Made by a program: the position numbers and the translations under genes. A stretch of DNA of 64,000 nucleotides, from NCBI GenBank assembly GCA_036172665.1, contig CM069872.1, positions 54,298,101 through 54,362,100 on the forward strand, read 5' to 3'. Under the pieces are notes generated by a model, which was not told the DNA's origin, made no database searches, and was given only the letters and a program-made list of their open reading frames with translations. Numbering within the stretch: position 1 is the stretch's first letter; each line of letters opens with the position of its first letter. Below, piece by piece: positions 43,906 to 55,236 of this stretch. The DNA is from Prosopocoilus inquinatus. Its lineage: Eukaryota; Arthropoda; Insecta; Coleoptera; Lucanidae.

Positions 43906-46400
43906 GCTGTAAATTCCGCTTCAAATCGAACGAATTGAATTATACAGCTCCGCAAAATAGCAAAAAAAATTGAAAGAAACAAAAGACAATCGAAAGGATC
44001 GATTGTCTTTTGTTTCTTCCAATTGTAAATGTTTCATTTTGTTTTTTTTTTTTTTTTTAATGTCAACCGACGACTTCTTTTCTGAGCGTTACTACTTCTT
44101 CAGATTTCGTCTCGTTCTTTTTTGTTCGTTTCTTTCTTTCCTACAGTTCTTCTTTTGTTTATTTATTTTTTTTTTCGTTTAAGACCACCGAAGATCTTGG
44201 CAAAATTTTGTTCCACCTTCACCGCTTTTATTAATTTCTTCGTTTTTCCTTTTTTGTTTTCGCGCTCATTTTGTTTTATTTTCTCCGTTCTTTTCGTTTC
44301 GTCAGACGAACGCGATCGCGTTTTGTTTCGTTTCGTATTTCAAAAACGGTCGAGCTTCCTCGAGCCGTTTTTGTTTCAAATTTGACTTCAGTCTGCCGTT
44401 TAAAAAAAAAATATCTTCGTTCTTTATTAATCGCTTTTGAATTTGATTGTTTTGGTTTCCCTTAAATGTCTCTTTCTTAATTTAGAACGTTTTTGTTTCT
44501 TGTTTTTCGTTTTCGTTCGGCTTTTCTTTTTGTTTCTTGTTTTTCGTTTTCGTTTTCGTTCGGCTTTTGTTTTTGTTTGAAGACGTCGCGTTGTACAGTT
44601 CTTTGTTTTTGATTTCTTTTGTTTTTCATGCCCGCTTTGATTATTTCTTCTATTTTTAATCTTTTTCTTTCGATTGTCCCTTTCAACGATTGATCGCCTG
44701 TTATTTTTTTCCATTTCTTTTTCTTCTCTCTTCATCGATCCATCTTCGAACGTTCCATTTCGTTTTCTGTTTGTTTTAGACTCTTTAGAGAGCGTTATGT
44801 GTCTGTCTCTTTTGCGAGCGTATTTGTTTCTTTTTCAATGTTTTGTTTTTTTATGTCCGTTTTTCGTTTTGCGCAAAAGCACTGCGGCTCTTCATTTGTT
44901 TTGTTTTTCCTGAGTCTTGAAGCTCTTATTTTTTTCTTTCCAATTTTTCTTTCTGTTTTCTATCGTCAGATCGTTTTTGTTTTGTACTTTTGATGTAAAA
45001 TCCGGAATTTTTTCAATTTCTTTTCTTTTTCCCTTTTTCGAATCTTTTCATTTAGAATTTCACTTCGACTTTCCCTTTTGTTTTTTGCTCTCCTTTAAAT
45101 TTTGTATTTCCACATCGCATTTTGTCCTCTGCTTTTCTTTAAGGTTTCAATTGTTCGTCTTTTGTTTCTTTCGGCGCTTTTTTGTTTTTCTATTTCCGTT
45201 TTTTGTTTGTTTGTTTTTTTTTTAATTTTGTATTTTTCAAGTAGCGTCGATGCGTAATTCTCCGGATTTTCTTCGTTTTTCACATTTTGGACGAGTCGTT
45301 TTTGTTTCGAATTTCGCTCGAAATCTAACGTCTTTTGTTTTCTTTTTGAATTTCTTTCTCCTTTTTGCTTTTGTCGCTTCGTGAATCGCACTTGAAATTT
45401 TGAATATATCTCATTTCGATTGCTGTTTTTCCTCGAGGCTTTAATTATTGTCCTTGCATTTTTCTTTGAACGATTTTTTATGTTTCTTTTTTTTGGAGAG
45501 GGGGGATTCTGTTTTTCGTTTGTTTTGTTCTTTGTCTCCGTTTCGTTCTTTTGTTTTTTTGTTCGAAGACGTTGCGGTTTTCATTAATTTTTTTTGTCCA
45601 GTCTTTTCGTTTGTTTTGTTCTTTGTCTCCGTTTTTTCTTTTGTTTTTTTGTTCGAAGACGTTGCGGTTTTCATTAATTTTTTTTGTCCAGTCTTTTCGT
45701 TTGTTTTGTTCTTTGTCTCCGTTTTGTTCTTTTGTTTTTTTGTTCGAAGACGCTGCGGTTTTCATTATTTTTCTTTGTCCAGTCTTTTCGTTTGTTTTGT
45801 TCTTTGTCTCCGTTTTGTTCTTTTATTTTTTTGTTCGAAGACGTTGCGGTTTTCATTAATTTTTTTTGTCCAGTCTTTTCGTTTAATTCCTTCTATTTTT
45901 TCGTTAAACTTTTCCCTCCCGTGTTTCGACACGAAAACGATTGCTTTTTGTTTTTCTCCGAATCATTACCGTTTTGGATTTCGCTGCAAAGTCGATCGAT
46001 CGTCTTTTATTTTATTTTTTCTTTTCCGCCGTTTCTGTTTCCTTCTTCGTTTGAACCTGAACGTTTTATTTGGTCCGTCGGTTACGATTTGTTCAGGAAA
46101 ACAGTTTTGGAATTTTTGACCGGACACTATTAAAAATGGAAAGAGAACCACTCAACGTTTCGCTCTCAATTAAAGTTTTTTTCTTTTTCGCCGTTTCTAT
46201 TTCCCTCTTCGTTTGAACTTGAACGTTTTATTTAGTCCGTCGGTTACCCTTAAAGTTTTAATTGTTTTTGTTTTTCGTCCTTCAGTTGCCTTTTCTCTGT
46301 TTTCTATTTTTCAAAACAAAAAACGATCGTTTCTTGTCTTCTTCAACGACTCGACCTCTGTTTTAAATCGCCTTTGATATTATCGATTGTTTCGCGGCCA
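43906..46400. repeat. T-rich strand-asymmetric domain with a 91-bp tandem array
   Basis: The plus strand is rich in TTTTGTTTC-type words. At 45510-45890 a 90-91-base unit (TTTGTCTCCG starts at 45531, 45622, 45712 and 45803) repeats about four times, each with GTTCGAAGACG and GCGGTTTTCATTA. The 223-codon ORF at 45448 translates this array and is not a gene. Confidence 0.8.
46087..46176. repeat. 85-base dispersed repeat, copy 2
   Basis: Close copy of 42380-42465, in the same orientation. Confidence 0.7.
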
Positions 46401-46602
46401 TCTTCGATTTTCTTTTCCTACGCGGACGCTGTTTCGATTGAATTCGTCCCTTAGTTGAACAGCACAAATAAATAAAATCCCTCGTGTACTACAATGGATT
46501 TATTGAGCGCTAATTTGTAATTGATACAAGCAAAAATGCACAAGTTAAAAATAAAATAAAATTTATGTTTAAAGAAATTTTGAAGAAAACAGATAACAAT
46601 TA

Positions 46603-46732
46603 CTAGTACAATACCTTATCAGGCGGATCGTAGTAACAGAGGCTCTGGCATGCCCTGGGGGGTCTTCGATTGAATTCTGGGCTTCGAGGCTGGGTTTTTT
46701 CGCGCATACAACACACACTCACTACTGTTTCC
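46603..46732 (-). CDS. Candidate terminal exon of an unidentified minus-strand gene
   Basis: The minus strand has a T-run, then acceptor CCCCCTTCAG at 46733, then a 130-base open stretch in phase 2 containing VVSVCCMREKTQP and RACQSLCYYDPPDK, and TAG at 46605-46603. It is locally less AT-biased, codon-like and Cys-containing, unlike neighbouring satellite DNA. I found no matching upstream exon with confidence to the right, so gene identity and extent are unknown. It could be a non-coding stretch that happens to be open. Confidence 0.3.
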
Positions 46733-48147
46733 CTGAAGGGGGTTGAACTGCTACGAAAAAAAAAACAACCGCGCGGTTAGGCAGCCGAGTGGACTGATAC
46801 AGCCGCGGTTTTTAAATGTTTTAATTAAATTAAAGCTTCCATCTTTCCTCGCGTCGTTACGGGGCGTCTTTAATAAGATTTTAAATTAATTTGGAACGGC
46901 GCGCGGCGGGGAGCAGGGCGTATTCGCACGGTTTCTGCGGGTAGTGCGATTTGAAGTTATTGTTTTAGACTAGAACGTTTCCTGTCCAGCACTCTTTTAT
47001 GTTAAAATGAAACAGATTAAATTCCACCTGCAGTCATCTTGAATCACAAAACGAAATTGAAAATTCGAAAAAAATATAAGATCGGCTTTCCGGGCGTTCG
47101 CAGCAGCATTGCGACCAAGTTCAGAGTTGAGCGATGTTCGAACAATCGGCCCATAAGTGACGGATTAGGTTTTAGTGCGTGCGAGCTTTCGCACCGTAAA
47201 AAAAGCGATTCGGGTTTGCAGAGTTTGCATCGAAGTGTCAGTGCTTTTATTAAGGGGGAAGGGATGTAAAATTTATGTTGGAATCGTTTTCTCTTTGTTT
47301 TCACTTTGTAATTTGTAACTTGAGAGTTTTAAATGGTGTCCGTCTCTTCGTTTTGAAATATCATTTAATCCGTGGTGCGGTTAGATTGAAATTAGTTTTA
47401 AAGACAAGTATTATAAGTTTGTTGGAGCGGCGGCGGTGGCGGCGGTATTGCGTCCGGTGTTAAATCCCAGTCAAATTCTATCCGATCCTCGTTTTCTCTT
47501 TCTCTCTCTCTCTCTCTCTTTCCGTCGCCGCCGTCCACATTACGTCTGTACAAATTTAATCGCATTAAAATTAAGCCCGGGGCATTGTTAAAAGCGTATG
47601 CAAATGCGGCGGTTAGCATAGGTTACGCGCGGATCCGGTGCATGTGGCCTCAGCTTTTCACCAGAGTATGATGTAAAATGTGTAAATATTCACATATACT
47701 CTCCAAAGCTAAGCCTGAATATTCATGAGCCTGGGCCAATGTTTTATCCGCAAATATTAACGCAGATTTGCACGTCACGGTTAAGGGATTACGCCCGAAA
47801 TTTTTTTTCCTCCTCCTCTCTCCTACATAGTACAGTTTCCCTTCGGCCTTCTTCACCCCCGCCACCATCTGTATATTAATTTATTTCAGATCAATGCTGG
47901 ATCGCTGGTGTGATTGATAATGGATGACGTGGTTAAATCAATTTTTAGAAAACGTGCGGAAAGGAAAAGCCGAGCTTACGTATTATTGATGCCATCGCTC
48001 CTCTTCCTCCCCCCCATGAAACCGACCCAACCCAACCCAACCCAAACCCCCCGCCCAGCACGAACGAACTTCGCGCGAAAAGTTATGTACAAAGTGAAAA
48101 ATTGAAAAGCTCCTGCACTGCGCGAAAATTTGTCGAGCGGGCGAAAG
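46733..48147. other. Non-repetitive spacer
   Basis: No gene is supported. One TTAAGGGGGAAGGGATGTAA motif lies at 47250-47269, and a CT dinucleotide run near 47500. Several 60- to 90-codon ORFs on both strands lack recognisable domains. Confidence 0.35.
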
Positions 48148-48662
48148 GAAATAGACTCATTTGCATAACCGTGGTTGGTGGCAAATGACTACACATTATC
48201 TTCAGATAAACGAAAGCATCATCTATAAGAAGTGGAGGCGAGCTCGAATGAAGGCGAGACGGGCCCAGGGTCGGATGGATCGGATCGGAGGAAGGGTAGT
48301 CGGCGCATTTATGAAAAACAGTAATTGGCGCCGCTCTTCCGAAAAAAAAAAATAGAAACAAATCCACGTGTGAATTTATAGATACAGTTGTCTCAGAAGA
48401 ATAGTTTGCGTTCTTTATTTACTTCTGAAATCGATTGCAGAAGTACTTGCTAGGAACGCGACGGAAGGGCCAACAAGGAATGGATTTTTTCTCCCCGTAG
48501 AAATCACGTGGGTCGTCAACCCTAAAAGTTCGTCGGTGAAACACATGGCTTCACAAAATTCATTTTCATTGGTTAACGTGAAGGTTTATTGTGACGATGA
48601 ACCGCCTTTCGATTTTTGGTCAGACCATGTTTAGTTTTGGGGCTGTTTCATGGGCTACAATC
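48148..48662. repeat. 0.5-kb duplicated segment, copy 1
   Basis: From GAAATAGACTCATTTGCATA to CATGGGCTACAATC this is nearly identical to 49686-50206, in the same orientation and offset by about 1.54 kb. A handful of substitutions and small indels separate the two. Neither copy has a convincing reading frame shared with conserved codon structure. Confidence 0.9.
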
Positions 48663-49685
48663 TTTCTTTTTCTTTTTTTGTTTCGATTTCCGTTTTTCCC
48701 CCTAAAATAAAAGAGTTGACTTCGAAGTTGAATACCTTTTCAATACGGCTAAGAACACCGCGACTGGATTCCTTACAAAATGTTATTCTCGGTTAGAGCG
48801 TTTTAAATGAAATGAATTTGACATGAAGTGTACTTAATTACAAAATGACACGTTCGAAGCAGGTTGTGTATGTTGTATTTTCTTATGATTTGCGCTGATT
48901 TTATTGAAAGATCCGATTAACACAGTTTAACTAGAATTAGATCGACTCGTCGTGTCTTGTAAAACGCGCTGATGGCATTTGAACCAGCGAACTGCTTAAA
49001 TAAAACAGGTATGTTCTATTGCAGTTATCAACGTTTCATTGTCTGACGTCATTTCTTTCTCTCTTCCGTCTGAAATAGTTTTTAAAAGAAGCCCTTTTTA
49101 GAAGGGAGTTGTATTGGATTCTTCTTCTGCAGGATTAATTATTCTTTCGGCATTCAGAATATCAGCAGCACCTAGCTTGTAAAGTATACCTTTCGCTTTC
49201 TTTTCTAGTTTATTTATTTGTGAACAATATCAGCACGACGCAGTTCATAATTAGAAGAATATTAATAAGAGTTATTTTGTTTGAGTAGTTTATAAGTTCC
49301 GCATCGCCTGTTGAACAAAAGTCCACCTGTTAGATCAGACCTGATACCTTTCAATGTTACCAACAGTCGCACTAAAACGAATATGCGAGTAACTCCGGTG
49401 CTTGACGATTCCAGTTGGAAAGCGTCTATTGTTTCGTTTCCGCTGACGCGTCGTTACTATGGCAGCTGTCAAAGTGACGTTTCCGAGGTAGCTGTCGCCA
49501 TGACATCTTTAGACTTCCGTCGCTTATCAGAAATCACCAAAAAACGCTAGCTTTAAAATAAATACGTCGCCACACAAGTTTTATTAAAAAAAAATCACCA
49601 AATAAGAAGCACTAAAAAATAAATTAAATAAATTTAGAAAAGAGGCGCAATCTTAAACTTAAAATCACTAAATATTCTGTTACTT
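48663..49685. other. Unique DNA between the two 0.5-kb copies
   Basis: No gene seen. A single CTAAAACGAATA motif at 49371 resembles the terminal motif of the element at 22039-22621. Confidence 0.35.
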
Positions 49686-50206
49686 GAAATAGACTCATTT
49701 GCATAACCGTGGTTGGTGGCAAATGACTACACATTATCTCCAGATAAACGAAACCATCATCTATAAGAAGTGGAGGCGAGCTCGAATGAAGGCGAGGCGG
49801 GCCCAGGGTCGGATGGATCGGATCGGAGGAAGGGTAGTCGGCGCATTTATGCCAAACAATAATTGGCGCCGCTCTTCCGAAAAAAAAAAAAATAGAAACA
49901 AATCCACGTGTGAATTTATAGATACAGTTGTCTCAGAAGAATAGTTTGCGTTCTTTACTTGCTTCTGAAATCGATTGCAGAAATACTTGCTAGGAACGCG
50001 ACGGAAGGGCCAACAAGGAATGGATTTTTTCTCCCCGTAGAAATCACGTGGGTCGTCAACCCTAAAAGTTCGTCGGTGAAACACATGGCTTCACAAAATT
50101 CATTTTCATTGGTTAACGTGAAGGTTTATTGTGACGATGAACCAACCCCCTTTCGATTTTTGGTCAGACCATATTTAGTTTTGGGTCTGTTTCATGGGCT
50201 ACAATC
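49686..50206. repeat. 0.5-kb duplicated segment, copy 2
   Basis: Partner of 48148-48662. It differs mainly by an AACC insertion near 50144 and a longer A-run near 49880. Confidence 0.9.
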
Positions 50207-52140
50207 CAGACAGATAGAAGGATCATTGTAAAACAGTGCGGATGGGGGTTGGAAGTCCACTTTTCATCCCCTTCGTCCCCCAATTCTTTTAACAATCCGC
50301 ATAAAGTCGAATCTCGATTTTCCTTGTTAGTAGCGTTCTTGGATTTCGCAAAAAAAGCCAGAAATCGATTTTCTAATTCGTTTTCCACGACTCCTTTCAG
50401 AATTAATTTTTTTATGCTTTCCTTTGCGTATGATTTGGTTTGTTTCGATGTTGTCTGAGACGAATCGAACTCCGTTTGATTTTCCAGATGGAAAACTTTA
50501 CTTACGGGAAAAACGTGATGTTTAGCTTGCTATATAATTTAAAAAAGCGACATCCTACGATTGCTTTTTGACCTGACGTAATTATAATAAAAAAAATAGG
50601 AGTATTAATCTGAATAGGAACAGTTTTGTTTTAATTAAAATCGATGAAAGAGGCAGTAGACGTTTTACGAACAAAGAAATTCCGAATTACATAAAGGCAT
50701 TGAGACGCAGAATTTAAATTAAATTAATAAAATTCGGTTGCGATTAAATCGATTGTTACTGGAAACAATAAACGCCTTGCCTTGAAGAGTTGTACCTTCA
50801 TTCGCGAAATTAATTACAAACTGAGGAAACTGACTGATTAAAAAATTAATTAAAATAAAAAAATTGAGCTTTGATGAGGAAGAAGTAATTAAGTCGGGAA
50901 ACTGCATGCGCTTTAGAAGCTCCCGGAAACTCGATTTTTCGTCCGCTGCATTTTTACGCAAGTGGGAACATCATATTTCTTTCCGTCCAAATTTTGACTT
51001 GGCTGATGTCCACGTTTTAATTTAATTTAATTTCTCCATCTGCCAGACCCAATCATCTCTCTAGTTTTTGGGCCTTCACTTCCTCACTGTATTTCCTTTG
51101 CCCCTGAAATTCTCTTTCGTTTCTTTCCAACCTTATTACGGTGTGAAAACCGCTTTTCAGAAAACAACCTCCCGTATATTAAGTTTGACTAGCGTTTATT
51201 TCCGATTGCACAACTATACGAAATTCTTCTATTTGTGTTTAAAACAGTCCTTACCGCATCTATTTCATCGGATTTTACTCTGATAAGAACAGTTTATTTT
51301 TTTACCATAGTCTACGTTGCTGGAATAATTCAATTCGTTGAACACCAAATGATCTCACGCTTTGCGTTTTTATTCAGACACTTTCTTCGCACACGTTTTA
51401 AAATACTCCGGCCAACAGGTAGTATAAAATTCTCGATGCACAACTGTACGAGATTCTTTTGTGTGTTTAAAACGCTTCTAGTCGCACCTATTTCGTCGAT
51501 TTTACTGCGACAAGAACAGCATCTTTTACCATCGTCTTCGCTGCTGGAATAATTCAAATCGTAAAACATCAAATAATAAACTCACGCTTTGTTTTGTTTT
51601 GTTTTTTTTTTTAATTTGAAAACTATCCGTAATTATTTTTCCAAAATTTAGTTAATTTCGGTCAATTTTTGCTTAACTTTGAACCAGTTTAAACGACCGC
51701 CACCGAAATACCGTATATCTGTATCTTTTGTGTATCATTATTATTATTTTTATTTCTTTATTTAATTTTTGTTTTTTTTTTGTATTGTATTATTATTTTT
51801 TTTCTGTCGTTATTGTTTAATTTTGTTTTACCTTAAATTTTAATTTTTGTTTGCAGGTATTTGACGTTTTCAGGGCGTTTGTAATTAATTGTTACGCTAC
51901 TGCTTTGAAATAAAGAGTATTAGAGTATTATTATTATTATTATTATTAAATTAACGAGAACCATCCTGGGGAAAATTTCGTATGTGACTTTAGACTGTTT
52001 TAGAGTCAGTGTCAGTGTTGCCAATCGTTGGGAATTTTCGCCAAATCAGCCACATACTTGGTAACCGTTTGGCTTACTTTTTTTCTACAACCGACGACCA
52101 AAATGAAGACGAATTAATTTTCATTCGGCCCTGGGCGACA
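50207..52140. other. AT-rich spacer
   Basis: No gene is supported. GCGACATCCTACGATTGCTT at about 50548 matches the sequence just before the LINE scrap at 18508, so a retrotransposon fragment is likely. An ATT/TTA microsatellite lies near 51930. Confidence 0.4.
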
Positions 52141-52164
52141 ATTCTAAAACACGGATTTTTTTTT

Positions 52165-52235
52165 AATTGACGAAGCTATTAATCAATAGCGAAACGTTGA
52201 GAGTGTTTTCCCTTCATAAATTTTTGTCCGTTTCA
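52165..52235. mobile_element. Second copy of the GAAAC-flanked hairpin
   Basis: TTGACGAA, a perfect six-pair stem GCTATT/AATAGC with loop AATC, then GAAACGTTGAG and GTGTTTTCCCTTCATAA. The last block is shared with 2887-2915. The long terminal arms of the 2.8-kb copy are not evident here. Confidence 0.55.
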
Positions 52236-52339
52236 AGTTTTTTTTATTTACGATTTTTTTCTTTTAGTTTTTTATCTTAACTTATTTTTAATTCTCGCTC
52301 GAGTTGAGTAGTATTAGGTTGGGTTGAGATAGAATTTGA

Positions 52340-53235
52340 AATTGCAAATTTTTTTACGGCCCCCCGAAAATCCACGAAATTTCTTCCGGAGCACAGGGCC
52401 GTACCGGCTCACCCCGATCCTCAGATCGACCCGCGATCTGAAGCACCGCGTGCCTCGCACTTATCTACCCCAATATGACACGCGGCTACCCCTCCGAAAC
52501 CCCCAAATTAACTCTTGAAAAAAAAAATCGCTTCAAAAAAATCACAACTCCGTTCGATGAAGATTCCTGTACTTGGGGCCCCTCGCGTTCGATAGACGAA
52601 GGATGCCCGCGCGTTCCGGGCGAGTTTAAAACAATTCTAAGGCCACGTTCCGGAGAAATTTTCGAAAAGGCACGAAAACCGTCGAAAATCGCGTGTTTAA
52701 TTTTTTTTTCGGCCGCTTCCAGGACCGGACTCGGCCCGATCTTCCGGCGACGATAAGCCCCCGGACTACCGCACCCGCCGTCCGAATTTCGTTCCGATCG
52801 GACGAAAAATGGGGGCGCTGGAATTTTTCAAAAGTCGTACCCGAAAGAGGGGGTGCAAAATCTTTTTCCCCCGAGGGCGGGGGTCGGATCGCAAAAAGAC
52901 CCACGGCAACGGATTTCGCGGTCCTTTCGACCATCCAATGGCGGAAGCCCCCCCTTCGAGTAGACCAAGTTCAAGGGTCGAAGAAAATTCCCTCCGAAAA
53001 GCGCTCGCAAAGTGCAACCCCCACGCGTGTTCGCCCCTGGAGCCGGCTGGGGTGGCACGATCGCGTCGAACGGGGCGTCAAAAGTCGTCCGGAGGACAAA
53101 TCTAGAATTCCTAGAGAAATCCCTATAGCTCCCGCAATCCTGAGAAAACAAACAAAAACGGGTAGAAAGGGTTTTTTTTCCGGGGGAGTTTGGAGGGGAT
53201 ACTCGGATCATTTTTCATTAAACGATAAACCCCTT
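52340..53235. other. Isolated GC-rich island of unknown origin
   Basis: About 0.9 kb of markedly GC-rich sequence (CCGGAGCACAGGGCCGTACC, many GGGGG/CCCCC runs) sits abruptly within AT-rich DNA. ORFs are open on both strands in several frames (up to 182 codons), as expected from low stop frequency; none shows a recognised domain. It does not match conserved rRNA segments I know, though an rDNA spacer, a satellite or an acquired fragment are all possible. Confidence 0.5.
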
Positions 53236-54430
53236 ACTTAGTTTAGCCGTGGTTGGCCGTCAAGTGTACTTCTGTGAGTACATTCATTTATAATTTATTT
53301 TTTTTATTTAATTTTTTTAATTCAATTTTGTTATTGTTTTTTTTTGTTTTTAATTTTTTCGTTTGGATTGAATTTTTCGATAAACCCCTTAGTTCAGACG
53401 TGTTTGGCCGCCAAGTGCACTTTTGTGGGTACAATCTCTTATCATTTATTTATTTTTTCATTTAATTTTTTTAATTCAATTTTTTTTATTGCTTTTTCGT
53501 TGTTAATTTTCTTTTTGTTTGGGTTGAACCGAGTCGAGTTCAGTTGTTGGGTCAAGTTTGATTGGTCGAATTTCGCCTTAATCGCTTTTAAATTTTTTTA
53601 CATCTTTTTTGCTTTTATTTTATTTTTGGATTTCAATTGTTTTGCTTTGGTTGAACGCTGTTACATTGAGAGTTCGGTTGAAATTTGTCCAGCTATATTT
53701 TCACATTTTTGTTTCTTTCTTTTTAATGCTAATAATAATACTTTTGTGAGTACATTCATGTTTAATATTTTTTTAATTTAATTTTTTTCATTCAATTTTT
53801 TTTATTGCTTTTTCGTTTTTTAATTTCTTTCGTCTAGATTAAATTTTTCGATGAACCCCTTAGTTCAGCCGTGATTGGCCGCCAAGTGCACTTTTGTGAG
53901 TACATTCTCTTATCATTTATTTATTTTTTTTCATTTAATTTTTTTAATTCAATTTCTTTTAATTGCTTTTTGTTTTTAATTTTCTTTTTGTTTGGATTGA
54001 ACAGAATCGAGTTCGGTTGTTGGGTCGAGTTTGATTGGGGTCGAACTTCGCCTTAATCGTTTTTAAATAAATTTTTTACATCTTTTTTGCTTTTAATTTT
54101 TTTTGGATTTCAAATGTTTTGCTTCGGTTGAACACAGTTAGCTTGAAATTTGTCGAGCTATATTTTCACATTTTTGTTTCTTTTCCTTTACACACATTTC
54201 TTTTTCTTAATTTTTTGCTTCGGTTGAACGGAATTTTAATTTTTTTATTGTTTTTTCATTTTTCTTTTTTTTCTTTTTTATTGCATGGATTAAACAAAGT
54301 CGAGTTCAGTTGTTGGATCAAGTTCGAGATTGATATTCGACCTGCGCTTTAGAATCGTTTTTCAATTAACATATAATTTACTTTTTATTAATTTTTTTAA
54401 CTTGATGCTCCGATTGAATACAGTTAGGTT
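53222..54430. repeat. T-rich tandem repeat with a TTGGCCGYCAAGTG landmark
   Basis: GTTTAGCCGTGGTTGGCCGT at 53241 recurs in varied form at 53392 and 53863, each followed by ACTTYTGTGAGTACA. A partial unit starts near 53740. Between them are T-runs and GAGTTCRGTTGTTGG blocks. The units are irregularly spaced (151 and 471), and the domain is T-rich on the plus strand. ORFs here are low-complexity. Confidence 0.7.
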
Positions 54431-54469
54431 GAGTTTAGTTGAGTTGGGACACGGCTAACGGTATTGATA

Positions 54470-54740
54470 TGTCATACACGGCCAGTCCAAAGAGCATTAA
54501 AAAATATTTTTGGAAAAAACGAAAAGCGAGTGCCAAGTGGCGCCCTCAAATTCAAAACTAGCGTCAAAATTACTGTCATCTTGAAATTTTTGGTTATGAG
54601 AAATGTCAATCCGTTTTGACATTTAAATTGTCAGTATTTTGACATAACTAATTAATGATATGAGAGGGCGCTAGTTGACACGCTCCATGGCTTGCTTTAC
54701 TGGAACACATTTTTAGGCGAATTGGACTGGTCGTATATGA
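54470..54740. mobile_element. MITE-like element, about 270 bp
   Basis: The ends TCATACACGGCCAGTCCAA and TTGGACTGGTCGTATATGA are inverse with two mismatches. Inner GTGGCGCCCTC and GAGGGCGCTAG, and TGACATTTAAATTGTCA, give further inverted structure. It has no ORF. Confidence 0.65.
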
Positions 54741-55131
54741 ATTTAGTTGACCTTGGTTGGGATGACCTTGAGATTGATTAAGCTACATTTTAACTGATTT
54801 TTGATTTTTAATTTACAACATTTTTCACTTTTCTTCTACGTTTTTCTGTACGTCGACTTTTAAATCGATTTTTACGTATTTTGTTTTGCCTTTTGTGAAA
54901 AAATTGAAAATTTTAATTTGGACGGAATTGGCGTGGGCGGTTTTTCCTTTGGAAAGTTGGCGACGATTGGGTTGGATAGAGTTGGCAATTTTATACCGTT
55001 GTGCCGCCCCTCTTACATCGGCGCCCCCATCCCTCACCTCACCACCGGCTTTCCACCGGCCCTAACGGCGGCGATTTTTTCTTCTTCCTGCGTTAATGAA
55101 AACAGAGACGAGTTGAAGATGACGCCGTCTC

Positions 55132-55137
55132 CTTTTA
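55132..55137 (-). terminator. Polyadenylation signal AATAAA
   Basis: AATAAA on the minus strand about 100 bases after the stop of the 454-residue reading frame at 55237-56601. Confidence 0.55.
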
Positions 55138-55236
55138 TTAATTAATTTAATTTAATTTACATTTACGTTCTCTTAAACAATCTTCCTAACGATGACTAGG
55201 TGCAACAAACAGGACTATTTCGAATTATTAGGTTGG

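Noticed and set aside
45448..46133. 223- and 149-codon plus-strand ORFs and the Lys-rich minus-strand ORFs
   Set aside because: They read through a 91-base tandem repeat in several frames at once, because the unit happens to lack stops.
52693..53241. 182-codon ORF in the GC island
   Set aside because: Competing ORFs on both strands, no domain, and low stop frequency from GC richness explain it.
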